A stretch of DNA of 19,353 nt from CAYGDT01 sp964348745 (GTDB lineage: Bacteria; Patescibacteriota; Gracilibacteria; Peribacterales; Peribacteraceae), in the NCBI GenBank assembly GCA_964348745.1, contig CAYGDT010000019.1:1-19353 (forward strand), in the 5' to 3' direction. Shown one piece after another: positions 7,796 through 13,600 of the stretch (its first letter is position 1; every line of letters begins with the position of its first letter). The notes under the pieces were generated by a model. It saw only the letters and a program-made list of their open reading frames with translations, did not search any database and had not been told where the DNA came from. The position numbers and the translations under genes were made by a program.

Positions 7796-8233
7796 ATGGT
7801 TCACCTCATTGCTATCGCCGGATACATGCAGACGCACGTGCTGAGCATCGTCCTCGCACTTCTTGTCTCCTACGCCATCGGCTTTGCGTGGCACGGGCCT
7901 ATCTTCGGGAAACTCTGGATGTCGTACAATAACATGAAGGCTCCGAAGCAAGAGGACATGAAATTCTCCATGATGCTCCCCGGGCTCAGTGCAAACTTCG
8001 TGCTCGTGGTGCTGCAGTCCGCGGTACTCGGTCGCACGTTTCAGATTCTCAACCTTCCCACCATCGACCAAGCACTCCTGATCGCCACCGTCATCTGGCT
8101 TCCCTTCACCGGACTGACAATAGTCAACAGCTATGCTTGGGAAGGAAAAAAAGTCGGCCATATGTGTCTGGACGCGGGTTACTACCTCGTGTCGATCTGG
8201 GCTGTGGCTGCGGTGTTGTATGCGACTTTGTAA
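7796..8233 (+). CDS. DUF1761-like membrane protein
   Basis: This 145-residue protein has four predicted membrane spans. The block SYAIGFAWHGPIFGKLWM, including the WHGPxFGK signature, matches the DUF1761 family, whose function is unknown. An alternative in-frame start exists at 7826 (MQTHVLSIV). I keep 7796 because it follows the same sort of CT-rich stretch (CCATTCCCCCTTTGACCT) seen before other genes here, but the choice is not certain. The gene stands alone between two reverse-strand genes. Confidence 0.82.
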   Translation: MVHLIAIAGYMQTHVLSIVLALLVSYAIGFAWHGPIFGKLWMSYNNMKAPKQEDMKFSMMLPGLSANFVLVVLQSAVLGRTFQILNLPTIDQALLIATVIWLPFTGLTIVNSYAWEGKKVGHMCLDAGYYLVSIWAVAAVLYATL

Positions 8234-8300
8234 TCAATACCGGTACCCAACCTCGACTCTGCTTGTTGTGAGGTGTTTACGATATACGTGTTCCTATGAA

Positions 8301-8328
8301 GAACTAAGAACTAGGAACTAAGAACTCT
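8301..8328. repeat. Heptamer repeat, GAACTAA type (4 units)
   Basis: Four consecutive 7-base units: GAACTAA, GAACTAG, GAACTAA, GAACTCT. It fills the gap between two convergent genes. It belongs to the class of 7-base-period repeats found in most gaps of this window. Confidence 0.85.
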
Positions 8329-8331
8329 TCA

Positions 8332-9645
8332 CTAATACGGTATTTTTCCGCTCTCCAAATGGCACATCCAGTCGCAACCGTCACCGGTCACATTGTTTTC
8401 GTCATCGCAAGGTTCCCATTCTTGTTTTATGCCGTCTCCGCAGCGCGCATACTTGCAATTACTTTTGCAAAAATTCATATCGTTATTGTTCTCCCCATTA
8501 TCGCATTCTTCTCCCTTTGAAAATTGCACTGTCCCATCTCCGCACTTTGTGTGCTTACATTTATGGCACTCGTCGTCGTATACATTGTTTCCATCATCGC
8601 ATTCTTCGCACATGTAGTCAGCTACGTTGTTCCCATCATCGCATTCTTCAGCAGTTTGTTTCCAGCCGTCGCCGCAGTATTCCAGATGGCAGTCCTTATT
8701 GCACCCGTCATTATTATCGAGATTGCCATCGTCACACATTTCAAGGAGTGAGTCTTTTGCTCCGTTGCCACATAACTTTGAAATCTCCACTCTACAAATA
8801 GAATCACAGCCGTCGCCATTCAGCTTGTTTCCATCATCACAAAGTTCACTTAGATCATCCGTAATACCATCTCCACAGCGCGGAAACGTGCAATCGGTTC
8901 TACATTTGTTGGGTGCGTCCCCATTCGCTGCACCGTCCCCATTCTCTATACCATCATCACATTCTTCCGGAAACTCTTCTATTCCATCGCCACACGTAAC
9001 AGTCTTGAAACACATGCATTTCAGGCACAGTTCTTTCGCATTGGGACATAAGATCCCTGTTTCGCACGCTTCACCAGCTTCTATCACTCCATTCCCGCAT
9101 TTACTACCATCTGTTTCCTTTACGACGCAGCGGCAACCGATGCAGCTTTCTTCGAATAACGAACAATCTTGAAAATTCTCCTCACACTCCTCTCCTGGAT
9201 CCATCATTTCATTACCGCAGTCCAGTAGTGTTGGCGGTGGTGGCCACGGCGTTGGCTTGTTTATACAGAAACAGGCGGCGCAGAATTGGGTGTCAGGCGA
9301 CGGACAATCGGAATCCTGTTCACATTCCTCTCCACTCTCAACAATACCATTATTACAACTCGGCAGAGGTGGAGTGCAAGTGCACGATCCGAGGATACAT
9401 TTTCCATTCGTGCATCCGTTTGCACTGCAGGCAGTGCCTTCGTTTTTATAGCAGCCAGTGTCTCCAACAGGATAGGACCCTGAAGGACATCCACTGGAAT
9501 TTCGAGTGATGTAGCACCCGCTACTGAGACCGACGTCCGCGGGTAATTTCTGCTGATCCACACGTTGAACGCTCACCCATAACACCCCGCCGATAAGACT
9601 CGCGAACGCGAGAAATTTTATACCAGTGGATGCACGCGCAGCCAT
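8332..9645 (-). CDS. Secreted or anchored Cys-rich repeat protein (DUF4215 type)
   Basis: This 437-residue protein has an N-terminal hydrophobic segment (IKFLAFASLIGGVLWVSV) acting as signal or anchor, then a Cys-rich extracellular region. About eight or nine repeats follow the pattern CGDG(x)n EECDDGN(x)n GCxxxC, for example CGDGITDDLSELCDDGN and CGNGAKDSLLEMCDDGN. This is the DUF4215 / Myxococcus Cys-rich repeat type, common in surface proteins, with probable disulfide and Asp/Asn calcium-binding features. One repeat carries an internal echo (EECDDGNNVADYMCEECDDGNNV). The start at 9645 is supported by an extended -10 box ending eight bases upstream; an upstream ATG at 9699 would precede that promoter. 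Likely a surface adhesion or stalk protein; the ligand is unknown. Confidence 0.88.
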   Translation of the reverse strand: MAARASTGIKFLAFASLIGGVLWVSVQRVDQQKLPADVGLSSGCYITRNSSGCPSGSYPVGDTGCYKNEGTACSANGCTNGKCILGSCTCTPPLPSCNNGIVESGEECEQDSDCPSPDTQFCAACFCINKPTPWPPPPTLLDCGNEMMDPGEECEENFQDCSLFEESCIGCRCVVKETDGSKCGNGVIEAGEACETGILCPNAKELCLKCMCFKTVTCGDGIEEFPEECDDGIENGDGAANGDAPNKCRTDCTFPRCGDGITDDLSELCDDGNKLNGDGCDSICRVEISKLCGNGAKDSLLEMCDDGNLDNNDGCNKDCHLEYCGDGWKQTAEECDDGNNVADYMCEECDDGNNVYDDECHKCKHTKCGDGTVQFSKGEECDNGENNNDMNFCKSNCKYARCGDGIKQEWEPCDDENNVTGDGCDWMCHLESGKIPY

Positions 9646-9653
9646 ATAAAAAA

Positions 9654-9662
9654 ATTGTAACA
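9654..9662 (-). promoter_or_regulatory. Extended -10 promoter of the Cys-rich repeat protein
   Basis: The reverse strand reads TGT-TACAAT, an extended -10, ending eight bases before the ATG at 9645. A leaderless transcript is predicted. The spacer is T-rich. Confidence 0.65.
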
Positions 9663-9736
9663 ATTTCTTATATGAAAGCGAAAAATCTGAACTTGACATA
9701 TACCAGAAGCGATCTGCTTATCCCGCAATGCACAAA

Positions 9737-9762
9737 AAAGCACGGAGATATCTCCGTGCTTT
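9737..9762 (-). terminator. Intrinsic terminator, perfect palindrome
   Basis: AAAGCACGGAGAT pairs perfectly with ATCTCCGTGCTTT. On the reverse strand the stem is followed by TTTTTTGTG, so it terminates reverse-strand transcripts arriving from the right, just before the promoter of the Cys-rich repeat gene. A short T run on the + strand could give weak termination in the other direction. Confidence 0.85.
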
Positions 9763-10020
9763 ACGATTGTTTCATTCCGTTACGTCGGCACCGCAATCGT
9801 CTTGCGGGCGTGTGCTAGTACGCTTAAGCGCGTGACGCGATGACGGGCGTACCGTCGATCCGACAGTTTCGTACCCGGACTTCGCGAGAAGAACATGATG
9901 TTGCACGAATCGTGCATGAAAAGTGGTATGTGAGCGACGGCTTCGGTACTGCGGCGACATAAAATGCGCCATTCCCGGCGTCGAGCTCTCTTGCTCGAAA
10001 TCATGGTTCTTCTCGTTTTC
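9737..10020 (-). ncRNA. Candidate structured non-coding RNA
   Basis: No convincing gene covers this stretch, yet it is packed with complementary segments. A long-range stem of 15 pairs with one bulge joins 9885-9899 and 10000-10015. Inside it lie hairpins at 9902-9916, 9967-9980 and 9982-9997. Towards the 3' end come a nested hairpin at 9845-9876 (GTCG-ATC-CGAC inside) and a 6-bp hairpin at 9791-9807, and the series ends in the intrinsic terminator. This layout is what a structured RNA transcribed on the reverse strand would show. I compared it by eye with tmRNA, RNase P RNA and SRP RNA consensus blocks and found no match, so the class is unknown. The 5' end is undefined. Reading frames across it on both strands look like by-products of the palindromes. 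Confidence 0.5.
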
Positions 10021-10035
10021 TCCGTTGATGGTACG

Positions 10036-10191
10036 TCACCTGAAAGCAACGTGAATGAACAATGGATCGCAAACAATAAGCCCGATGACCAAAGGAGTCC
10101 ACCAATTAGCGTTGCGTCTTGCGCCTGTGTCTGGTCTTCTAAAAAGCGCTGTTTCGAGCTGAGACTCCGCTTTTGGTATCCGTTTGAGCAT
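10036..10191 (-). CDS. Possible 51-residue single-span membrane peptide
   Basis: The frame starts with ATG at 10191 and encodes a basic, polar first half (MLKRIPKAESQLETALFRRP) followed by a hydrophobic end (WWTPLVIGLIVCDPLFIHVAF). A CATAGT hexamer ends five bases before the ATG, resembling the promoter spacing of other genes here, though weakly. A competing longer frame on the same strand lacks a good start. No family was recognised. It could be the coding 5' part of the transcript that ends at the 9737-9762 terminator. Confidence 0.3.
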   Translation of the reverse strand: MLKRIPKAESQLETALFRRPDTGARRNANWWTPLVIGLIVCDPLFIHVAFR

Positions 10192-10312
10192 GATGCACTA
10201 TGCAGCTGCGTTCACAAGATTTCGTCAGGTTAGTACGTGATTCTTGAAAAACCATGTACCAATGGTTTCTGAGCTGAACTGCAAATGTAATGGAAAGTAA
10301 TCACTATGACCC

Positions 10313-10341
10313 TTGACATCCGGAATCAATTTTCCTAAAAC
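10313..10341 (+). promoter_or_regulatory. Possible sigma-70-like promoter
   Basis: TTGACA (10313-10318), a 17-base spacer, then TAAAAC (10336-10341). It lies about 30 bases before the small gene at 10372. The -35 is perfect; the -10 matches four of six positions. Confidence 0.5.
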
Positions 10342-10371
10342 TTTGTCATCTATTTTTTACCAATTCTTTTT

Positions 10372-10557
10372 ATGTCTACAGACGGACATGAATCGCGCGA
10401 TGCATTGCAAAGTCCTGAAGTTGCAGCTATCAATAAATCTGCAATTAAACCACAAAGTGCTCCAGAATTGACACTATTGCAAAAACTACAAATTCAACTG
10501 GAAGCGCGAGGTGCATGCTCACGAACAACTAATCATGGTGGAAGCTTGCTTAAGTAA
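10372..10557 (+). CDS. Small hypothetical protein, 61 residues
   Basis: This is a polar protein without membrane spans: MSTDGHESRDALQS at the start, a probable amphipathic helix in the middle (ELTLLQKLQIQLEAR) and a basic end. It is preceded by a promoter-like sequence and a T-rich leader (CCAATTCTTTTT) ending at the ATG. It converges on the unknown gene at 10615-11112. I do not recognise it. The base composition is more AT-rich than the neighbouring house-keeping genes, which fits accessory DNA. Being short and without homologues I can name, it could also be non-coding. Confidence 0.5.
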   Translation: MSTDGHESRDALQSPEVAAINKSAIKPQSAPELTLLQKLQIQLEARGACSRTTNHGGSLLK

Positions 10558-10561
10558 GGAG

Positions 10562-10591
10562 AAAAAACGAAGCAGGCCATAGCCTGCTTCG
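10562..10591 (-). terminator. Intrinsic terminator of the two-gene unknown operon
   Basis: CGAAGCAGGC (10568-10577), loop CATA, GCCTGCTTCG (10582-10591). On the reverse strand the perfect 10-bp stem is followed by TTTTTT, so it terminates the reverse-strand gene ending at 10615. No T run follows on the + strand. Confidence 0.85.
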
Positions 10592-10614
10592 TACGGGAGG
10601 GGAGGGTTGAACCA

Positions 10615-11112
10615 CTATTCATCGTCATGCAGCTTCGTTGCGAAGCGTATTCTACTGCGTCGGTCTTTTTCACTTTGAGCAATCGCTGCAACTATTTCAG
10701 GATCATTTCGTACATCTTCTCGCTGCACATGTGCGATGACCCATGCAGGCATTCCGGCTCGCAGTGCTGCACGGTAAAATTCAGCGTCGAACTGTTCTCG
10801 GATCGATGGATCGGTTTCACAGCGTAGCAACTCATGTCCGCTCGATTGAACTGCCGCAACGAATGCAACACGCTTATCTTTTTGCAAACTTGGACTCAGT
10901 GTGTGATACACGCATCCGAAGCGTTCTTGGCAGAGTGCAATTGCGTGCTCCAGAGTTTGCGGTTGCCATTGACCTTCGAGCATACCGCTGATTTCTTGCT
11001 CTAATTGCCACTCCGATCCATATTTATGTTGCCAGATTGCAGGGTATTGCTCACCGGAGCTTTCAGCTCCTGCGTCTGTGCTGATTCCAGATTCCGGTAG
11101 TGTTGATGCCAT
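10615..11112 (-). CDS. Hypothetical protein with DUF4116-like repeats
   Basis: This 165-residue soluble protein starts at 11112 (MASTLPESGIS), 29 bases after the upstream gene ends. An in-frame ATG at 11172 would overlap that gene and is less likely, because the ATG at 11112 has the leader TTCCATTTCTCATC, which resembles that of the next gene upstream. The second half has loose helical repeats (DKRVAFVAAVQSSGHELLRC, then EDVRNDPEIVAAIAQ) like the DUF4116 pattern in which 'ND(x)E(V/I)V..A' recurs. The function is unknown. It is the last gene of a small reverse-strand operon that ends at the 10562-10591 terminator. Confidence 0.68.
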   Translation of the reverse strand: MASTLPESGISTDAGAESSGEQYPAIWQHKYGSEWQLEQEISGMLEGQWQPQTLEHAIALCQERFGCVYHTLSPSLQKDKRVAFVAAVQSSGHELLRCETDPSIREQFDAEFYRAALRAGMPAWVIAHVQREDVRNDPEIVAAIAQSEKDRRSRIRFATKLHDDE

Positions 11113-11141
11113 GATGAGAAATGGAATATTGAATAAATAAT

Positions 11142-11402
11142 TTATACAGTACTGTCGATCCGCGGATCGCATGCAATTCTCCGAGCCTCATCCAAAATCG
11201 CATTAGTCCTGCGCTGCTGCCCCAGAAAAAAAGTCGAGTCGCAGCCGTTTGTTGTTACAAATTGAGCGAGTAGTTCTCGAACTTCAGCTTGCAGCTCCGG
11301 AGCAATGGAATTGGCTTTAGCATCATGCTCATTGCGCTGACTAGATGGAATGCCCGGTTGCCCTTGCCACCAAAGTGGTTTGAGATTTGAATTGTGGTTC
11401 AT
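11142..11402 (-). CDS. Small hypothetical protein, 86 residues
   Basis: This soluble protein starts MNHNSNLKPLWWQGQPGIP and continues as a probable helical region (IAPELQAEVRELLAQFV, then RRTNAILDEARRIACDP). No family was recognised. The leader before its ATG (TTTCCATTTCTATC) nearly repeats the leader of the following gene (TTCCATTTCTCATC), which supports both starts and suggests a shared initiation signal. A terminator-like hairpin sits just upstream, between this gene and its probable promoter, so expression may depend on read-through. Confidence 0.55.
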   Translation of the reverse strand: MNHNSNLKPLWWQGQPGIPSSQRNEHDAKANSIAPELQAEVRELLAQFVTTNGCDSTFFLGQQRRTNAILDEARRIACDPRIDSTV

Positions 11403-11424
11403 GATAGAAATGGAAAGTACTGAT

Positions 11425-11453
11425 AAAAACCCCGCCTCGCTGGGAAAGGAGGC
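11425..11453 (-). terminator. Terminator or attenuator before the two-gene operon
   Basis: On the reverse strand GCCTC, a 10-base loop and GAGGC are followed by GGGGTTTTT. It lies between the promoter at 11570-11597 and the gene starting at 11402. It may therefore end a short RNA or attenuate the operon. The stem is short (5 bp) but GC-rich. Confidence 0.6.
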
Positions 11454-11475
11454 TCGTGCTGTTTGTTACATTCGT

Positions 11476-11559
11476 TTACGCACGCAACCGCCCTTCCGCC
11501 GTAAGGAGGAGGCTAAGGGACAGGGAGAGAAGGCCGAAATTCGGGCTCTGTGCATGCAT
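11476..11559 (-). CDS. Possible 27-residue leader peptide
   Basis: ATG at 11559 lies ten bases after the TACAAT box, and the frame encodes MHAQSPNFGLLSLSLSLLLT plus seven residues. The peptide is Leu/Ser-rich and stops before the terminator hairpin. That arrangement is known from attenuation leaders and also from small hydrophobic toxins. There is no independent evidence of translation, so confidence is low. Confidence 0.25.
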   Translation of the reverse strand: MHAQSPNFGLLSLSLSLLLTAEGRLRA

Positions 11560-11569
11560 ATGTACGCGT

Positions 11570-11597
11570 ATTGTAGCTACAGAGGAGTCTCTGTCAA
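11570..11597 (-). promoter_or_regulatory. Consensus sigma-70 promoter
   Basis: On the reverse strand TTGACA (11592-11597), 16 bases, TACAAT (11570-11575). It is the closest match to the full consensus in the window and should drive the leader and the genes at 11402 and 11112. Confidence 0.75.
11579..11594. promoter_or_regulatory. Operator-like palindrome inside the promoter spacer
   Basis: ACAGAG-GAGT-CTCTGT is a perfect 6-bp inverted repeat lying between and partly overlapping the -35 hexamer. A dimeric repressor bound here would block the promoter. The regulator is unknown. Confidence 0.5.
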
Positions 11598-11613
11598 CAA
11601 TCAATTCCATTTA

Positions 11614-11740
11614 CTAGGGAACCTCTGATTATCTGACCAATTTGTCATCCTGAGCTCGTCGAAGGATGATAAATTGGCGAAAGAAAGGAAAAATGTATGG
11701 TTCGACGAGCTCACCATGACATTTTTCAGAGCTTCCCTAG
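11614..11740. mobile_element. MITE-like element with nested inverted repeats
   Basis: The outer ends are 15-base inverted repeats with one mismatch: CTAGGGAACCTCTGA (11614-11628) and TCAGAGCTTCCCTAG (11726-11740). Inside, TGTCATCCTGAGCTCGTCGA (from 11643) is matched by the complement of 11696-11721, which reads TGTCATGGTGAGCTCGTCGA. Each inner arm is itself a hairpin (ATCCT/AGGAT and ATGGT/ACCAT), so the two arms keep pairing while differing in sequence. The element is 127 bases, has no gene and ends one base before the stop codon of the next gene. No clear target duplication was seen. Confidence 0.65.
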
Positions 11741-11741
11741 G

Positions 11742-12422
11742 CTATTTATTCCGTTGCGTATTTCCGACTACAGAACCATCTGTAGGAGGTGGAAGCTTCT
11801 GGATACGAAAGCCGCACGGTAGCTCTCCGAAGCGCGTTGTGACAATAAGATGGCATTCGGTGCATGAATCTCCGTCTGCGGGCGGGGTGCTGGCATCGAC
11901 GACAAAAGTATCGATTTTCTTTCTACATGTTTCAGCCACCATGCCTTTGCAACGAACCGAAACCTTTGTAGCATCTGCCTGTGCTTTAAATGCTCCTGCG
12001 CCTTGGTTCAAGCCGATAGCAAGTATCTTATCAACAAGATTGCGTCCCTGCCTTTCCCAAAAAGACAGCGTGTCGGGATCACTGAGCAGCGGTTCGGCAG
12101 CATAGATGTCTGGGCCGATACGAATCCAGACTTTGCCATCAGCGAGGTGCGCCTCCGGCGTGGGCGCATCTTCATTGTTTTTCAAACTTCGATGCGCGTA
12201 GACGAGTGTATGGTCCGATAGTTCGGGAGTACGGATCGCGGGGGAACGTGGTTTAGCAGGAGCGCGCGGTTCTCCTCCGAATGCTGTTGTTGCTGTCGTA
12301 GCGGCGACCAAAACGGCTATATCGAGCAAAAACCCGCGTCGTTCTCGAAAGACTTCCCCACTCACAACTGAATTTCCAGCGATTGGCTGGCGGTCTGCTA
12401 TTTCAGAAGCAGTCAGTCCCAT
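11742..12422 (-). CDS. Exported or membrane-anchored protein of unknown function
   Basis: This 226-residue protein starts at 12422 (MGLTASEIADRQ), where TACCAT ends seven bases upstream; an earlier ATG at 12530 lies inside purM. A hydrophobic stretch (FLLDIAVLVAATTATTAF, about residues 31-48) after a basic segment (RERRG) looks like a signal anchor, followed by an Ala/Pro linker and a soluble domain. Cys residues occur in VRCKGMVAETCRKK, DSCTECHLIV and LPCGF. The string CTECH fits the CxxCH heme c pattern, but a single match may be chance, and a disulfide domain is equally possible. I do not recognise the family. Its 3' end touches the MITE-like element. Confidence 0.65.
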   Translation of the reverse strand: MGLTASEIADRQPIAGNSVVSGEVFRERRGFLLDIAVLVAATTATTAFGGEPRAPAKPRSPAIRTPELSDHTLVYAHRSLKNNEDAPTPEAHLADGKVWIRIGPDIYAAEPLLSDPDTLSFWERQGRNLVDKILAIGLNQGAGAFKAQADATKVSVRCKGMVAETCRKKIDTFVVDASTPPADGDSCTECHLIVTTRFGELPCGFRIQKLPPPTDGSVVGNTQRNK

Positions 12423-12458
12423 ATATCGAATGGTACTCTCGTCATTCACGTAACAGCA

Positions 12459-12478
12459 AGAGGTGTATTGGTACCTCT
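12459..12478. repeat. Short inverted repeat after purM
   Basis: AGAGGT, eight bases, ACCTCT. It lies in the 55-base gap between the purM stop and the next gene. There is no T run, so it is not a classic terminator; it could be an operator or a 3' RNA stem. Confidence 0.4.
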
Positions 12479-13542
12479 CAAGATCGTAGGATTGATCCGT
12501 CGAAGGTGTGCACACTGATGTCTGTTGCATCGGTGATCGTTCCTGCGATTCTGGCTTCCAATCCTGACTTTTTCAGCAGTGCAATGGCATTCTTCGCGTC
12601 GAGCATATCTACAACCATCAGCATGCCGTTGCCCATGTTCCACGTGCGGTACGCTTCGTCCATCGACACCGATCCAAGTGTGATCAGATCTTTGATTGCA
12701 TCGTGTGGTTCCCAAAGTGCGTTGAGCACTGCGCCACAGCCGGATTTCTTGAGCGTGCGTCTGAAATTTTCCGCGATACCGCCGCCGGTAATATGCGCCA
12801 GTCCCTTCACGTTCATCGTACGTTTTTCTCCGTACCGTCCGAGAAGACTCAGGAGTGCAGCGTGGTAGATGATGCTCGGTGTCAGCAGCACATGCCCCCA
12901 GCTGGTGCCGTCTCGCCATTCCTTGGCGTGCCAGTCTTTGCCATGCGCGTCGGTGAGAATCTTGCGGATCAAACTGAATCCGTTACTGCGAGCGACTGCG
13001 GATCGCAGGGCAATCACAGTGTCACCTGCTCGAATCGTACCCGTATCGATCACGCGGTCTTTTGCGACGATGCCGACGGAAGTCGCGTTCCAAACAGGGC
13101 TGAGCACCGCACCGGGAACCTCGGCGATCTCGCCTCCGGGAATCACGATCTTCTGCTTTGTACATGCATCTGCAAGTCCTTTGAGGAGCGCATCGATCAT
13201 TGTCTGATCCACAACGGATACATCGAGCGTGTTACTGACACTGAGAACTTCCGCTCCGGTGCAGATCGCGTCGTCGACGACCATCGCAAGTAGATCGCAG
13301 CCGATCGTATCGAATTTCTGCATCGCGACGGCAAGTTCCATCTTCGAACCCGTTCCGTCGTCGTTTTGCACAAGGTAAAAGTCACCCATATCCAGCAGTC
13401 CGGCAAACCCTCCTTCTTCCAGTACCGGCTGCCCAATCAAACCCTTTCGTGATGCAAAAGTGCGCTTTGCGTGGCCATATGCGCATGCCGAGGCCGCGTT
13501 GCCCGCCGCGATATCCACGCCGGAGTCCTTGTAGGTTGCCAT
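12478..13542 (-). CDS. purM: Phosphoribosylformylglycinamidine cyclo-ligase (AIR synthetase)
   Basis: This enzyme makes 5-aminoimidazole ribonucleotide from FGAM using ATP, in purine synthesis in the cytoplasm. The 354-residue product has the usual length and landmarks: TYKDSGVDIAAGN at the N-terminus, DDGTGSK, VVDDAICTGAE, VIPGGEIAEVPG, and HITGGGIAENF in the C-terminal half. I start at 13542 because an extended -10 box (TGC-TACAAT) ends six bases upstream; longer in-frame extensions would cross that promoter and run into the divergent gene's promoter. No other purine genes are nearby, which is normal for this kind of genome. Confidence 0.95.
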   Translation of the reverse strand: MATYKDSGVDIAAGNAASACAYGHAKRTFASRKGLIGQPVLEEGGFAGLLDMGDFYLVQNDDGTGSKMELAVAMQKFDTIGCDLLAMVVDDAICTGAEVLSVSNTLDVSVVDQTMIDALLKGLADACTKQKIVIPGGEIAEVPGAVLSPVWNATSVGIVAKDRVIDTGTIRAGDTVIALRSAVARSNGFSLIRKILTDAHGKDWHAKEWRDGTSWGHVLLTPSIIYHAALLSLLGRYGEKRTMNVKGLAHITGGGIAENFRRTLKKSGCGAVLNALWEPHDAIKDLITLGSVSMDEAYRTWNMGNGMLMVVDMLDAKNAIALLKKSGLEARIAGTITDATDISVHTFDGSILRS

Positions 13543-13548
13543 GGCGCG

Positions 13549-13557
13549 ATTGTAGCA
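13549..13557 (-). promoter_or_regulatory. Extended -10 promoter of purM
   Basis: The reverse strand reads TGC-TACAAT, then six bases (CGCGCC), then ATG. A leaderless purM mRNA is predicted. Confidence 0.7.
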
Positions 13558-13567
13558 TGAATAATCT

Positions 13568-13597
13568 GGGATTGTGGAACGTTGATGGTACAATCCC
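13568..13597. promoter_or_regulatory. Operator-like inverted repeat between divergent promoters
   Basis: GGGATTGT and ACAATCCC form a perfect 8-bp inverted repeat with a 14-base spacer. The right arm overlaps the -10 of the rightward gene, and the left arm lies upstream of the purM promoter. Binding of a regulator could affect both genes. Part of the symmetry may simply come from the TACAAT box itself. Confidence 0.45.
13586..13594 (+). promoter_or_regulatory. Extended -10 promoter of the membrane protein at 13601
   Basis: TGG-TACAAT, then six bases (CCCAAC), then ATG at 13601. The spacing predicts a leaderless transcript. Confidence 0.7.
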
Positions 13598-13600
13598 AAC

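Larger units (their letters stand above)
11425..11563 (-). ncRNA. Candidate short leader RNA or small RNA
   Basis: The interval lies between a strong reverse-strand promoter and a terminator hairpin, about 140 bases. Near its 5' end GCATGCA can pair with TGCGTGC near base 11480, and between them CCCTT pairs with AAGGG. This could be an independent small RNA or the leader of the downstream genes. A 27-codon frame also lies within it. No known RNA class was recognised. Confidence 0.4.

Noticed and set aside
8627..9172. Long + strand frame opposite the Cys-rich repeat gene
   Set aside because: Its Ser/Pro/His repeats are the antisense reading of the CGDG...DDGN repeats.
9772..10233. Overlapping frames on both strands (about 90-100 codons each) as genes
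   Set aside because: Neither has a convincing start or family resemblance, they overlap each other, and the DNA is dominated by hairpins. The structured RNA explains it better.
11350..11628. 92-codon + strand frame through the promoter and leader
   Set aside because: It overlaps the consensus promoter, terminator and the start of the 86-residue gene, and shows no recognisable domain.
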